NCBI GenBank assembly: GCA_016870795.1
Contig: VGAJ01000001.1
Coordinates: forward strand, 1 to 64,000
Length of the DNA: 64,000 nucleotides
Reading direction: 5' to 3'
Origin: Actinomycetota bacterium
Lineage (GTDB): Bacteria > Actinomycetota > Actinomycetes > Nanopelagicales > Nanopelagicaceae
In this document: one piece after another, positions 1 through 9,475 of the stretch
Numbering within the stretch: position 1 is the stretch's first letter
Layout: the number at the start of each line of letters is the position of its first letter
Made by a program: the position numbers and the translations under genes
The notes under the pieces: model-generated
The model's input: the letters and a program-made list of their open reading frames with translations, nothing else
What the model was told of the DNA's origin: nothing
Databases searched by the model: none

Positions 1-223
1 TTGACATGACTCCAGCAATTAACGCCGTTGCTGCTGCAACGAGCGCTAAGTTTGGAACATCTCCGCCACCAAGGAATTTTCCATCGCCGTCTTTTGCAAG
101 ACCGATGATTAGTGGATTGAGAGCAACGATATAGGCCATCGTAAAGAAGGTGACTACACCGCCGCGGACTTCCTGGGCTACTGAGGAGCCCCGTTGTGAG
201 ATTTTGAAGTATGAATCGAGCAT
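1..223 (-). CDS. NCS2/AzgA-type purine (guanine/hypoxanthine) permease, N-terminal part, truncated by window edge
   Basis: Minus-strand translation from ATG at 221-223: MLDSYFKISQRGSSVAQEVRGGVVTFFTMAYIVALNPLIIGLAKDGDGKFLGGGDVPNLALVAAATALIAGVMS..., typical AzgA N-terminus; open to window edge (not in ORF track). Confidence 0.85.
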   Translation of the reverse strand, partial: MLDSYFKISQRGSSVAQEVRGGVVTFFTMAYIVALNPLIIGLAKDGDGKFLGGGDVPNLALVAAATALIAGVMS

Positions 224-334
224 GCTCTTCCTTTTCATCCGGATGAAGGGATGTCGCTAATTTTTTAACGGTGGTGGTTGCGACACCGTGTGGATTCAGT
301 CCACAAGCCGAGGGGAGTGACTTAAATCTATTAG

Positions 335-997
335 TTACCCCTTGGTAAGTCGGGAAACGACACCAAAACCTGCAGCAACCGCATATCCGATGAGCAGGGC
401 AAATAGCGCCGTTCCAGGCCCGATTCGGCCGCCTAAAGTCCACCCAGCAAGGAGAACTGAAACCTCAATCGCTGTTCTAACCCGCCCGACTGGAATTCCC
501 GTCCTTCTATGCAGGGAAGTCATCCAACCATCGCGGGGACCTGGACCAAGGGCGCAGGTGATGTAAAGAGCTGATCCAATGCCAATTAGTCCAATACCAA
601 TAAATACATAGAGAAGTTGAATGATAAATAAATCAGGAGTCCCAATAAAAGCAATTCCAACATCAATTCCAATAGCGATAACAACAATATTTGCAAGCGT
701 TCCAAAGCCGGGTTTCTCTTTTAATGGAATCCAAAGCAAGAGAACAAGGCAACTAATTAGAAACGTTGCACTGCCTATTGTGATATTACTTCTTGTTGCA
801 ACTCCCTGAGCAAGAACCGACCAAGGTGCATTACCGAGCTCTGAAATAATTATTAAGCTATCGCCGATTCCAAAAATAAAAAGACCAAGAGTGAGAATTG
901 AAACTCTAGATATAGAGAGATCCCAGCGATGGGAAGCGCTCCAAGGGGTTATTGGAATGGTTTTATGAGGCCTTAGCGCATCTATAAATCTCTTCAC
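335..997 (-). CDS. YczE/YitT-like integral membrane protein
   Basis: ORF with multiple hydrophobic segments; GNAPWSVLAQG and GPRDGWMTSLHRRTGIPVGRVRTAIE motifs typical of YczE-like proteins. Confidence 0.75.
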   Translation of the reverse strand: MKRFIDALRPHKTIPITPWSASHRWDLSISRVSILTLGLFIFGIGDSLIIISELGNAPWSVLAQGVATRSNITIGSATFLISCLVLLLWIPLKEKPGFGTLANIVVIAIGIDVGIAFIGTPDLFIIQLLYVFIGIGLIGIGSALYITCALGPGPRDGWMTSLHRRTGIPVGRVRTAIEVSVLLAGWTLGGRIGPGTALFALLIGYAVAAGFGVVSRLTKG

Positions 998-1036
998 TTT
1001 CTAACGCTACACCATTGATACTCTAGACTTATCTTC

Positions 1037-1768
1037 ATGTTCGTCGGAGTCGGAACGCTGATCAATATAGTCGCAATCATTGCTGGAGCTGCGCTTGGTG
1101 TTTTGCTTGGAAATAAGATGGGTGAAAAGACCCGAAATCTTGTTATGGATGTGCTTGGCGCTATCACTTTAATTGCTGCGGCCGGGGCAATCAAAGCTCT
1201 TTGGGATGAAGATTTCAATAGATATCTGCCAGATGGCTCACCACTTCTAGTTGTACTTGCCTCACTTCTTGTGGGTGGATTACTTGGTTCTCTGCTAAAG
1301 ATTGAAGATCATCTCGAAGCAATGGGAATCAAATTAAGAGCGCGATTTGATAGAGATGGAAAATCGCCTTTTGTTGAGGGTTTTGTCAGCGCTTCGCTTC
1401 TCTTTGTAATAGGTCCACTCGCAATTTTAGGAAGCATTAGTGATGGAATGTCTACAGGTATTGAGCAACTAACGTTGAAAAGTATTCTCGACTTTTTCAC
1501 ATCTATTGCCTTTGCAGCAGCCCTTGGTTGGGGAGTAGCTTTATCAGCCTTGCCTGTTGGTATTTATCAATTTGCTTGGACCGGGGTTGGTTTTGCACTT
1601 GGAGCAATTCTTGAGCCGTATCAAGTCAGCGCTATGACAGCTACTGGCGGCGTTTTACTTCTAGGAATCGCTTTGAAACTTCTTAATATCAAGCAGATAG
1701 CAATCGGCAACCTCTTGCCAGCTTTAGCTCTTGCACCGCTCTTTGCCCTGTTAGCTAAAACGATTTAG
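1037..1768 (+). CDS. DUF554 family membrane protein
   Basis: MFVGVGTLINIVAIIAGAALGVLLGNKMGEK and FVSASLLFVIGPLAILGSISDG motifs of DUF554. Confidence 0.85.
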   Translation: MFVGVGTLINIVAIIAGAALGVLLGNKMGEKTRNLVMDVLGAITLIAAAGAIKALWDEDFNRYLPDGSPLLVVLASLLVGGLLGSLLKIEDHLEAMGIKLRARFDRDGKSPFVEGFVSASLLFVIGPLAILGSISDGMSTGIEQLTLKSILDFFTSIAFAAALGWGVALSALPVGIYQFAWTGVGFALGAILEPYQVSAMTATGGVLLLGIALKLLNIKQIAIGNLLPALALAPLFALLAKTI

Positions 1769-1769
1769 A

Positions 1770-2411
1770 TTAATGAAATGGGAGTGGATCACTTGATTGA
1801 TGAGCTGCCCCTGAATTTCTAGCAGTCACTTTTCTCATATGGTGGCGACGACATAAAACCTCATAAGCCACTTCGTTGGCGGCATTTGTATCGCCCACAA
1901 CCACCTGCTCGCCTTCCGTAACCATAACCCCGCCAATAGTTCTAGCATTATGAGTTGCGCGCCTACCACACCAACAGAGGGCTTCAACTTGAAGGGTTTG
2001 AACGCGGTCAGCTAGCTCGATTAACCTGGCAGAGCCAGGGAATAGCTTGGTGCGAAAATCTGTAAGGATTCCAAAGGCATAAACTTCGATTCCAAGGCCA
2101 TCTGCAATTCGGGCTAATTGTTCAACCTGTTCAGGTGCGTAGAACTGGGCCTCATCGCAGATCACATAATCAATTCGCCTTCCCGTTGATAGCTGATCAA
2201 CTACAAACTTATGGAGATCCATCTCAAGTGAAACTTCGAGCGCCTCTGAAGTAAGCCCAAGGCGGGATGAAATCTTGCCACTTCCTGCTCGATCGCGATT
2301 CGTAAAGAGCAAGCCAGCTCTGCCGCGGCTTTGATGGTTGTGAGCGGTCTGAAGAGCTAGCGTTGATTTTCCGCTATCCATGGTTCCGCAGTAATAAATT
2401 AACTCGGCCAT
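1770..2411 (-). CDS. tdk: Thymidine kinase
   Basis: MAELIYYCGTMDSGKSTLALQ P-loop, VICDEAQFYAPEQVEQL, C-terminal zinc-binding cysteines. Confidence 0.93.
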   Translation of the reverse strand: MAELIYYCGTMDSGKSTLALQTAHNHQSRGRAGLLFTNRDRAGSGKISSRLGLTSEALEVSLEMDLHKFVVDQLSTGRRIDYVICDEAQFYAPEQVEQLARIADGLGIEVYAFGILTDFRTKLFPGSARLIELADRVQTLQVEALCWCGRRATHNARTIGGVMVTEGEQVVVGDTNAANEVAYEVLCRRHHMRKVTARNSGAAHQSSDPLPFH

Positions 2412-2428
2412 TTGATCGCCCCCAATAC

Positions 2429-2986
2429 CTATGCCTTAAGAAGCGAGATAATTCCAACCTCGCTATGGGTATCGCTAATCATTTTGCGTCCTTGCAGAAA
2501 TTCAATTTCGAGCATAAACAGATGCGCAACGACTTTAGCGCCAGTTATTTCAACTAGATCATGACAGGCAAGAGCTGTGCCGCCGGTTGCTAAAACATCA
2601 TCAACGATGATCACATTATCTGAGGGATCAAGAAGATCTTTATGAAGCTCTAGCGCATCAAAGCCATATTCCAGCGCGTACTCTTTTCGATAGACATCTC
2701 TTGGTAACTTGCCCGGTTTTCTTACCGTGACAAAACCGATCTCTAAAGCTTTAGCAATAGCCCCACCAAGAATAAAACCACGACTCTCAATTCCTACTAT
2801 CGCATCTACTTTCTTATCGAGCGAGCGAATAGATCTGGCAAATTCATCAATGACCACTCCAAAGCCAATTCCATCGGCAAGTAAAGGGGTTATGTCTTTG
2901 AAGAGAATCCCTGGTTTTGGATAATCAGGGACATCGGCGATGAGTGATAGAGCCCGCTCCAGCGGGGTTAGATTGCTTTGAGCCAC
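2429..2986 (-). CDS. apt: Adenine phosphoribosyltransferase (GTG start)
   Basis: VPDYPKPGILFKDITPLL, GIESRGFILGGAIA, VIIVDDVLATGGTA PRPP motif. Confidence 0.95.
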   Translation of the reverse strand: MAQSNLTPLERALSLIADVPDYPKPGILFKDITPLLADGIGFGVVIDEFARSIRSLDKKVDAIVGIESRGFILGGAIAKALEIGFVTVRKPGKLPRDVYRKEYALEYGFDALELHKDLLDPSDNVIIVDDVLATGGTALACHDLVEITGAKVVAHLFMLEIEFLQGRKMISDTHSEVGIISLLKA

Positions 2987-3009
2987 GGCGGGAGCGTATC
3001 TTTAAAACG

Positions 3010-3093
3010 TGTCCGAGAGGGGACTTGAACCCCTAATCCCTTGCGGGAACTAACACCTCAAGCTAGCGCGTCTGCCAATTCCGCCACCCGGAC
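3010..3093 (-). tRNA. tRNA-Leu(GAG)
   Basis: Minus strand GTCCGGGTGGCGGAATTGGCAGACGCGCTAGCTTGAGGTGTTAG...GGTTCAAGTCCCCTCTCGGACA; class II with long variable arm, anticodon GAG; no encoded CCA. Confidence 0.95.
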
Positions 3094-3114
3094 AATGCGG
3101 GCATACTTTAGCCC

Positions 3115-4434
3115 ATGAAACTAACTGATGCCCAGCGCATAGAACTAGAAGAAGATGTAGTAAAGCTTTGCCAGGAATTGATTCAGATTCCAAGCGTCAA
3201 TTTTGGCGAAGGCAAAGGCGATGAGAAAGCTGCTGCTGAATATGTGGCTGCCAAGATGAAAGAAGTTGGAATTGAGAGCAAGATTTACGAAAGCGCTCCT
3301 AATCGCTGCTCAGTAGTTGCAAGAATTGAAGGCAAAGATAAATCAAGACCTGGTCTTGTCGTAAATGGTCATCTTGATGTGGTTCCAGCAAATGCAGCTG
3401 ATTGGTCGGTAGATCCATTCTCTGGCGCAATCAAAGATGGATGCATCTGGGGACGCGGCGCGGTTGATATGAAGAATATGGATGCCATGATTCTTGCAGT
3501 TATAAGACTTTGGGCTAGATACAAGTATCAACCAGAGCGCACCATCGTGATTGTCTTCTTTGGCGACGAAGAAGCTGGCGGCATATATGGATCAAGGTGG
3601 ATGGCTGAGAACCACCCAGAGGTATTTGCAGGATGTAGCGAAACGATTTCTGAGGTTGGAGGTTTCTCTTTAACTCTTGTCTCGGGTAAGCGTGTTTACG
3701 CAATCGAAGCTTCTCAAAAGGGAATTGAATGGATGAAGATTACTGCAGAGGGCGTTGCGGGTCATGGCTCGATGGTTAACAATGCAAATGCTGTAACCCG
3801 CCTAACCGAGGCGATAGCAAAGATTGGTAACTACACCTGGCCACAGAGAATTACTAAAACCAGTGATCTCTTCTTTCAGAAGATCTCAGAGCTTTCTGGA
3901 AAGCCATATGATAGAAGTAATCTGCAGCCGCTAATTGATGAAGTTGGCCCGATGGGCAAGATGATTGGCGCAACGCTTTGTAACACCACAAATCCCACGA
4001 TGCTTGAGGCCGGCTACAAAGCCAATGTGATTCCGCAGAGTGCAAGCGCAGTCGTTGATGGCAGAACGTTGCCAGGCTTTGAAAAAGAGCTTCTCGATAC
4101 TGTTAAATCCTTAGTGGGCGAGCATGTTAAGGTTGAAAGCCTTGTCTCTGATATCCCGCTAGAGGTTGAATTTGGCGGACCACTTGTAGATGCCATGATT
4201 GCAGCGATTAAGTCAGAAGATCCAGATGGAATTCCAATTCCATATCTATTAAGTGGTGGAACTGATAATAAAGCTTTAGCAAAACTTGGAATTGTTGGTT
4301 ATGGCTTTAGTCCGCTTAAGCTGCCGCCAGATCTAGATTTCACGGGGTTATTTCATGGAATTGATGAGAGAGTGCCGATAGATTCACTGCAATTTGGCGC
4401 AAGAACTCTCTTTCACTTCCTCGTTAATGCCTAG
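3115..4434 (+). CDS. M20 family metallopeptidase (ArgE/DapE/ACY1-like)
   Basis: LVVNGHLDVVPANAADWSVDPFSGAIKDGCIWGRGAVDMKN, FFGDEEAGG motifs. Confidence 0.92.
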   Translation: MKLTDAQRIELEEDVVKLCQELIQIPSVNFGEGKGDEKAAAEYVAAKMKEVGIESKIYESAPNRCSVVARIEGKDKSRPGLVVNGHLDVVPANAADWSVDPFSGAIKDGCIWGRGAVDMKNMDAMILAVIRLWARYKYQPERTIVIVFFGDEEAGGIYGSRWMAENHPEVFAGCSETISEVGGFSLTLVSGKRVYAIEASQKGIEWMKITAEGVAGHGSMVNNANAVTRLTEAIAKIGNYTWPQRITKTSDLFFQKISELSGKPYDRSNLQPLIDEVGPMGKMIGATLCNTTNPTMLEAGYKANVIPQSASAVVDGRTLPGFEKELLDTVKSLVGEHVKVESLVSDIPLEVEFGGPLVDAMIAAIKSEDPDGIPIPYLLSGGTDNKALAKLGIVGYGFSPLKLPPDLDFTGLFHGIDERVPIDSLQFGARTLFHFLVNA

Positions 4435-5378
4435 ATAGCACTTATCTCATCAAGTGCTTCGCGAACTGGAACTGGCAGAGTCACCGACTCGGCGCTTAGG
4501 GCTCCGCGTAGCTGCGCTCCGGTTCTTGCTCCAATAATTGCCGAGGTAACTCCAGGACAATCTCTTACCCAGGCAAGTGAAACCTCAAGCGGTGATAATC
4601 CAAGGCCATCGGATGCAACCATTACCGCTTCAACTATCTTTCTCGAGCCCTGATCTAAATATGGCTCAATGAAGGATGAGAAGTGTGGCGAGGCTCCTCT
4701 GGAATCAGAGGGAAGTCCCGACCGGTATTTACCAGTTAATACTCCGCGACCTAGGGGAGACCAGGCGAGGACTCCAACGCCGAGCTCTCTGGATGCTGGC
4801 AAAATCTCTCTTTCAATTTTTCTATTGAGTAATGAGTACTCATTCTGAGTGCTGATAATCGGAGCTTTGCCAAAGATTGGATTCTGAAGCGTCACAGCTC
4901 TTGCTAATTGCCACCCAGCGAAATTAGAGATTCCTACATGCCTAGCTCTTCCAGTACTCACCGCGTAATCAAGAGCGCTTAATACTTCTTCTAGCGGCGT
5001 CTTTTCATCCCAGGTGTGAATCTGCCAGAGATCAACATAATCGGTTCTCAAATGCGATAGAGATCGATCAAGATCAGCAATAAGTGAAGTTCTTGAGTTA
5101 TCTACAACTCTTTCGCCACTCTTAAAAGATATCCCAGCCTTGGTTGCGATGATGATCTGATCCCTTGGGACCATAATCCCTAGAAATCCGCCTAAAACTC
5201 GCTCAGCATCACCATTGCCATAAACAGCTGCGGTATCAATGAAATTTCCGCCAGCATCTAAGTAGAAACGGAGTTGCTCTGCCGCTTCATGCTCATCGGT
5301 ATCCCGACCCCAGGTCATCGTTCCTAGGCCAAGGCGAGAGACCCTTACCCCACTACGACCTAACTGGCGCAACTCCAT
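4431..5378 (-). CDS. Aldo/keto reductase
   Basis: RQLGRSGVRVSRLGLGTMTWG..., FIDTAAVYGNGDAERVLG, DYVDLWQIHTWD, GVLAWSPLGRGVLTGKY. Confidence 0.93.
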   Translation of the reverse strand: MELRQLGRSGVRVSRLGLGTMTWGRDTDEHEAAEQLRFYLDAGGNFIDTAAVYGNGDAERVLGGFLGIMVPRDQIIIATKAGISFKSGERVVDNSRTSLIADLDRSLSHLRTDYVDLWQIHTWDEKTPLEEVLSALDYAVSTGRARHVGISNFAGWQLARAVTLQNPIFGKAPIISTQNEYSLLNRKIEREILPASRELGVGVLAWSPLGRGVLTGKYRSGLPSDSRGASPHFSSFIEPYLDQGSRKIVEAVMVASDGLGLSPLEVSLAWVRDCPGVTSAIIGARTGAQLRGALSAESVTLPVPVREALDEISAI

Positions 5379-5442
5379 GTATCGACCTTAGCAAAGATAC
5401 TTCGAAAAGAAGTGGAAGCTTTAAAGAGATAATCTTAAGGCT

Positions 5443-6108
5443 ATGACAACTTTCCTTCTTCTTCGTCATGCCCATTCAGTAGCAAACAATGCAGGAATAC
5501 TTGCAGGGCAGTTAGAGGGAATCGGGCTATCTAAAGATGGAACTGCTCAGGTCAAGAAACTTACCCTCTCTTTTGAAAATATCAAGATTGATCGAATAAT
5601 TTCAAGCCCGATGCAGCGCTGTCTTGAAACAGTTGAGGTTATCGCAAAATCCAAAAAAAAGCGGATATCTATTGATAAACGATTAATTGAAATGAATTAC
5701 GGTTCGTGGAGCGGAAAAAAGCTTTCTAAATTGAGTCGGATGAAAGATTGGAAAGTTATACAGACAAAGCCATCTGCATTCAGATTTCCGCAAGGGGAGA
5801 GCTTTGTAGAGCTCGAAAGAAGGATTGAATCCCTACTCAAAGATTTGTCTCGAAAATACCCCAAGGAAACAATCTTGCTTATCACCCATGGAGATGTCAT
5901 TAAGATTGCGGCAAGTCTGACTGTAGGTTGCCCTTTAGACAATTTTCAAAAGTTTGCAGTTGATCCATGTTCTTTAACAACACTTTCTTGGGGCCCAAAG
6001 AGTCGAATGTTGCTCACTTTCAATCAGAAGATTGTTTCCATCAAGTCAAGTAAGAAGAAAAAGAGAAGTGATCGCAATACTTTGGGTGGTTCAAAAGATG
6101 TCGCTTAG
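5443..6108 (+). CDS. Histidine phosphatase family protein (phosphoglycerate-mutase-like)
   Basis: LLLRHAHSVANNAGILAGQLEGIGLSKDG RHG motif; adjacent to DUF3090 as in other actinobacteria. Confidence 0.9.
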   Translation: MTTFLLLRHAHSVANNAGILAGQLEGIGLSKDGTAQVKKLTLSFENIKIDRIISSPMQRCLETVEVIAKSKKKRISIDKRLIEMNYGSWSGKKLSKLSRMKDWKVIQTKPSAFRFPQGESFVELERRIESLLKDLSRKYPKETILLITHGDVIKIAASLTVGCPLDNFQKFAVDPCSLTTLSWGPKSRMLLTFNQKIVSIKSSKKKKRSDRNTLGGSKDVA

Positions 6109-6631
6109 ACGAATCTATAACCTAGATGAAGTTGATCGATTCATTCTAGGCACTGTTGGCCAGCCCGGAGAGCGTGAGTTCTATATTCAAGTAAAGAAGG
6201 CTGGGCAAGTTTTCTCATTTGCCCTTGAAAAGGCGCAAGCTCAAGCACTTACTGATCGCTTCAAAGAGATGCTTCGAGAGGTAAAAAGCAGAGAGGGAGC
6301 AGCCCCGAAAGATATCGAAGCACTTGATATGCCAATAGATTCTGAATTCACTCTAGGTGTTATGGCTCTAACCTGGCAGATAGATTCTCAAATGATTAGA
6401 TTCGAAGGACAGGCAATTGCTGGGGATCAAGGCGAAGAAGTTATCTTTGATGAGCTAGCAAGCGATGAAACTGAGGGAGCACCAGCGATTCTAAGAATTC
6501 GCATTACCCCATCACAGGCCCGTAGTTTCATAGATCGGGCATCCAGTGTAATCAAAGCTGGACGACCACCTTGCATGTTCTGTGGAGCTCCAATAAATCC
6601 TGATGGTCACATCTGCCCCAGAATGAATTAA
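6098..6631 (+). CDS. DUF3090 family protein
   Basis: MSLRRIYNLDEVDRFILGTVGQPGEREFYIQVKKAGQ...; C-terminal CMFCGAPINPDGHICPR zinc-ribbon-like motif; start chosen at internal ATG of longer ORF 6032-6631. Confidence 0.85.
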   Translation: MSLRRIYNLDEVDRFILGTVGQPGEREFYIQVKKAGQVFSFALEKAQAQALTDRFKEMLREVKSREGAAPKDIEALDMPIDSEFTLGVMALTWQIDSQMIRFEGQAIAGDQGEEVIFDELASDETEGAPAILRIRITPSQARSFIDRASSVIKAGRPPCMFCGAPINPDGHICPRMN

Positions 6632-7333
6632 ATGCTTAGTAGAGAAGAGCTTCTTTCAGGAGAATTGATAGTTGAAGGGCGATTGGTGGATGCATCAAAT
6701 GCCACACTTCTCGGGAGAGTCTTAACGGGTGATCAATCTAGTTTCGCTGTTGTCTATAAACCAATTGCTGGCGAGAGAGCGCTATGGGATTTTGCGGATG
6801 GCAACCTTGCTTCAAGAGAGGTGGCCTCGCATTTAATAAGCGAGGCAGGTCAATTTAATTGCGTCCCTCTAACCGTTATGCGAGATGGACCTTTTGGCCC
6901 AGGCGCCGTTCAGCAGTGGATCGATGTGGATCCAGATCTTGATTTGATAGCAATTGGTCAGCAGTCAACGCCTGCAATAAGAAATCTTGCCCTCTTTGAT
7001 GTTGTTATTAATAATACAGATAGAAAGTTTGGACATATTCTCCCCATTTCCGATTCCGAGATTCTCGGCTGTGATCATGGCTTAACCTTTCATGAAGAGT
7101 TCAAATTAAGAACGGTGTTATGGCAATACGCTGGCCAAGAACTAGCTAAGAATGAAGTAAGCAAGCTTGAGTCGCTAAAGCTTCGTATTAAAGGCGATAT
7201 TGGTTCCTCTCTTGGAGAGCTAATCACTCAAGATGAAATCGACTCTCTTCTTGAGAGAATCGATATGCTGATTTCAGAGGGGTTTCCTTATCCGTCGGAG
7301 CAATGGCCCGCGGTCCCGTGGCCTCCGGTTTAA
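6632..7333 (+). CDS. SCO1664-family protein (PI3/4-kinase-like fold)
   Basis: FAVVYKPIAGERALWDFADGNLASREVASHLIS and FDVVINNTDRKFGHIL motifs; conserved neighbourhood with DUF3090 and mshC. Confidence 0.82.
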   Translation: MLSREELLSGELIVEGRLVDASNATLLGRVLTGDQSSFAVVYKPIAGERALWDFADGNLASREVASHLISEAGQFNCVPLTVMRDGPFGPGAVQQWIDVDPDLDLIAIGQQSTPAIRNLALFDVVINNTDRKFGHILPISDSEILGCDHGLTFHEEFKLRTVLWQYAGQELAKNEVSKLESLKLRIKGDIGSSLGELITQDEIDSLLERIDMLISEGFPYPSEQWPAVPWPPV

Positions 7334-7372
7334 TCGTGGATATAGACCTGCAGAGATTTGTAGGCTAGGGCG

Positions 7373-8605
7373 ATGCTCTCTTGGCCAGATGTCTATATGC
7401 CGCCTGCTTTAGCTGGCATTAATCATCCAACCCTTGCGCTCTTTGATTCTTACAAAGGCAAAAAGGTGGAGATCACAGGGGAGCAAAACTCGATCTACGT
7501 TTGTGGGATTACTCCTTACGATGCAACTCATATGGGCCACGCGGCCACTTATCTGGCCTTTGATCTTGTTTATAGATATTTGAAAGCAAGCGGAAAGAAA
7601 GTTTCATTTGTTGAAAATATAACCGATATCGATGATCCACTTCTAGAACGAGCTGCGCGAGATAGCCAAGATTGGCAAGAGCTCGCCGCATCTCAAATCG
7701 ATCTCTTCCGTGAGGATATGACAGCACTTGCCGTAGTGCCACCAAATGCATATCGCGGCGTTATCGAATCAATGGATGAAATCATTTCGCTCGTTGAGCA
7801 GATGATTGCCACCGGCAAAACCTACGAACTTGAAGGAGATATCTATCTAGATTCGCAGCAAGTCGATGGAGCGATGCAAGATCTACCACTGCCACTTGAG
7901 AAAGCGCTAGTTATCTTTAAAGAGCGAGGGGGCGATCCGGAGAGAGTTGGTAAGAGGCATGCGCTAGATCCACTGCTCTGGAAAGCTAGAAAAGGAGATG
8001 ATCCCTACTGGAGTGCTCCATTTGGAGAAGGAAGACCCGGTTGGCATATTGAGTGCACTGCTATTGCGTTAAAGAATCTTCCAGAAACGAATCCAACTTC
8101 AATAACTTTGCAAGCTGGAGGTTCAGATTTAGTCTTCCCTCATCATTACATGACAGCCCTTCAAGCAAAGGCTCTCACGGGAATTGAGTTTGCAAGCTGC
8201 TATAGCCACGCAGGAATGATCGGCCTAGATGGCGAGAAGATGAGTAAGAGCAAAGGTAATTTAGTTTTCGTATCCACGCTTCGCCAAGATGGTGTTTCTC
8301 CAGCCTTGATCCGTCTTGCTTTGTTTGCAGATAAATACTCAAGTGATCGAATGTGGAGCAAAGAGCTATTAGATAGCGCAGATGTGCTACTAGATAGATT
8401 GCTTAGCGCTATATCAAGGCAAGAAGTTGCTCCGACTAATGAAGTGGTTCAAGAAATTGTAAACGCCCTTGCAGATGATTTAGATACGCCGAGGGTTTTT
8501 GTAGCTCTAAGTAATTGGTGTGCAAGAACTGAAGCAGGCCAAGTTGGAGGAAGCCCTGGTGAGATTTCAAGGGCCCTTGATACCTACCTTGGAATTACTC
8601 TTTAA
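7373..8605 (+). CDS. mshC: Cysteine--1-D-myo-inosityl 2-amino-2-deoxy-alpha-D-glucopyranoside ligase (mycothiol biosynthesis)
   Basis: CysS-like YVCGITPYDATHMGHAATYLAFD, GRPGWHIECTAIA, GLDGEKMSKSKGN (KMSKS); MshC-type length and locus. Confidence 0.92.
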   Translation: MLSWPDVYMPPALAGINHPTLALFDSYKGKKVEITGEQNSIYVCGITPYDATHMGHAATYLAFDLVYRYLKASGKKVSFVENITDIDDPLLERAARDSQDWQELAASQIDLFREDMTALAVVPPNAYRGVIESMDEIISLVEQMIATGKTYELEGDIYLDSQQVDGAMQDLPLPLEKALVIFKERGGDPERVGKRHALDPLLWKARKGDDPYWSAPFGEGRPGWHIECTAIALKNLPETNPTSITLQAGGSDLVFPHHYMTALQAKALTGIEFASCYSHAGMIGLDGEKMSKSKGNLVFVSTLRQDGVSPALIRLALFADKYSSDRMWSKELLDSADVLLDRLLSAISRQEVAPTNEVVQEIVNALADDLDTPRVFVALSNWCARTEAGQVGGSPGEISRALDTYLGITL

Positions 8606-9447
8606 ATTCCAGGATTCCTTCGCAGGAATCGCTCAACCTCTCTAGCGATACTCTCGCCAGAAATTTCCGGTAGCTCTGCTGAATCTTTTGAACTCTCAAG
8701 TTGTCTTACATAATCGCCAACCTCTGCATCATCTGCTGCCATTTGATCTACTTGTGCTTCCCAGAGTTTTGCTCTCTCTGGGAGGTCACCTTGAGGAAGG
8801 GAAACTTCAAGAAAATCCTCCAAAGCATTAATAAGTGCTAGCGCCGCCTTTGGACAAGGGGGAGTGGCAACGTAATGTGGAACTGCAGCCCAGAGAGATA
8901 TTGCATCAATCTCTCTTCTATAAGCGCCATCTTGAAGAACCCCGATAATTCCAGTTGGACCCTCATACTTTGAAATCTCTAGGCCAAAACGTTCCGAGAC
9001 TTCTGGGTGTGCCCCGCTTATCGCGACATTAAATGGACGCGAGTGCGGAGTATCTGCAAGGAGCGCGCCAATGGAGATAATCATTGAGACTTCATAATCA
9101 TCTGCAAGATCTAATAGATCTGCAATAAAACTCTTCCAGCGCATTGAAGGCTCTACGCCTCTCACAATCAAGAAGTCATTAGCGAGAGTTGGCGAACTAA
9201 CCGCATAGACAATAGTTCCGGGCCAGATAATCTCTCTGATATTGCTCTCATCGATTTTTATATGTGGTCGATTGACCTGAAAGTCGTAATATTCCTCGCT
9301 ATCTACAACAGCGATTTGTTGATGTGACCAAATGGTCAAAAGATGGGCTATTGCAGATGTTGCAGACTCAGCAGCATCATTCCAGCCTTCAAAAGCAGCG
9401 ATAAGAATGGGGCTTCTTAGGTTAAAGGAGCTCTCACTGAGATGCAT
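8602..9447 (-). CDS. PAC2 family protein (proteasome-assembly-chaperone-like fold)
   Basis: SPILIAAFEGWNDAAESATSAI..., SEEYYDFQVNRPHIKI, SIGALLADTPHSRP, VPHYVATPPCPKAALALI. Confidence 0.9.
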   Translation of the reverse strand: MHLSESSFNLRSPILIAAFEGWNDAAESATSAIAHLLTIWSHQQIAVVDSEEYYDFQVNRPHIKIDESNIREIIWPGTIVYAVSSPTLANDFLIVRGVEPSMRWKSFIADLLDLADDYEVSMIISIGALLADTPHSRPFNVAISGAHPEVSERFGLEISKYEGPTGIIGVLQDGAYRREIDAISLWAAVPHYVATPPCPKAALALINALEDFLEVSLPQGDLPERAKLWEAQVDQMAADDAEVGDYVRQLESSKDSAELPEISGESIAREVERFLRRNPGI

Positions 9448-9475
9448 ATGCAGAGCCTACGATAAACTCCCTTAA

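Noticed and set aside
6032-6097. N-terminal extension of the DUF3090 ORF (MFPSSQVRRKREVIAILWVVQK)
   Set aside because: Overlaps the upstream phosphatase gene out of frame; the conserved start MSLRRIYNLDEVDRF begins at 6098.
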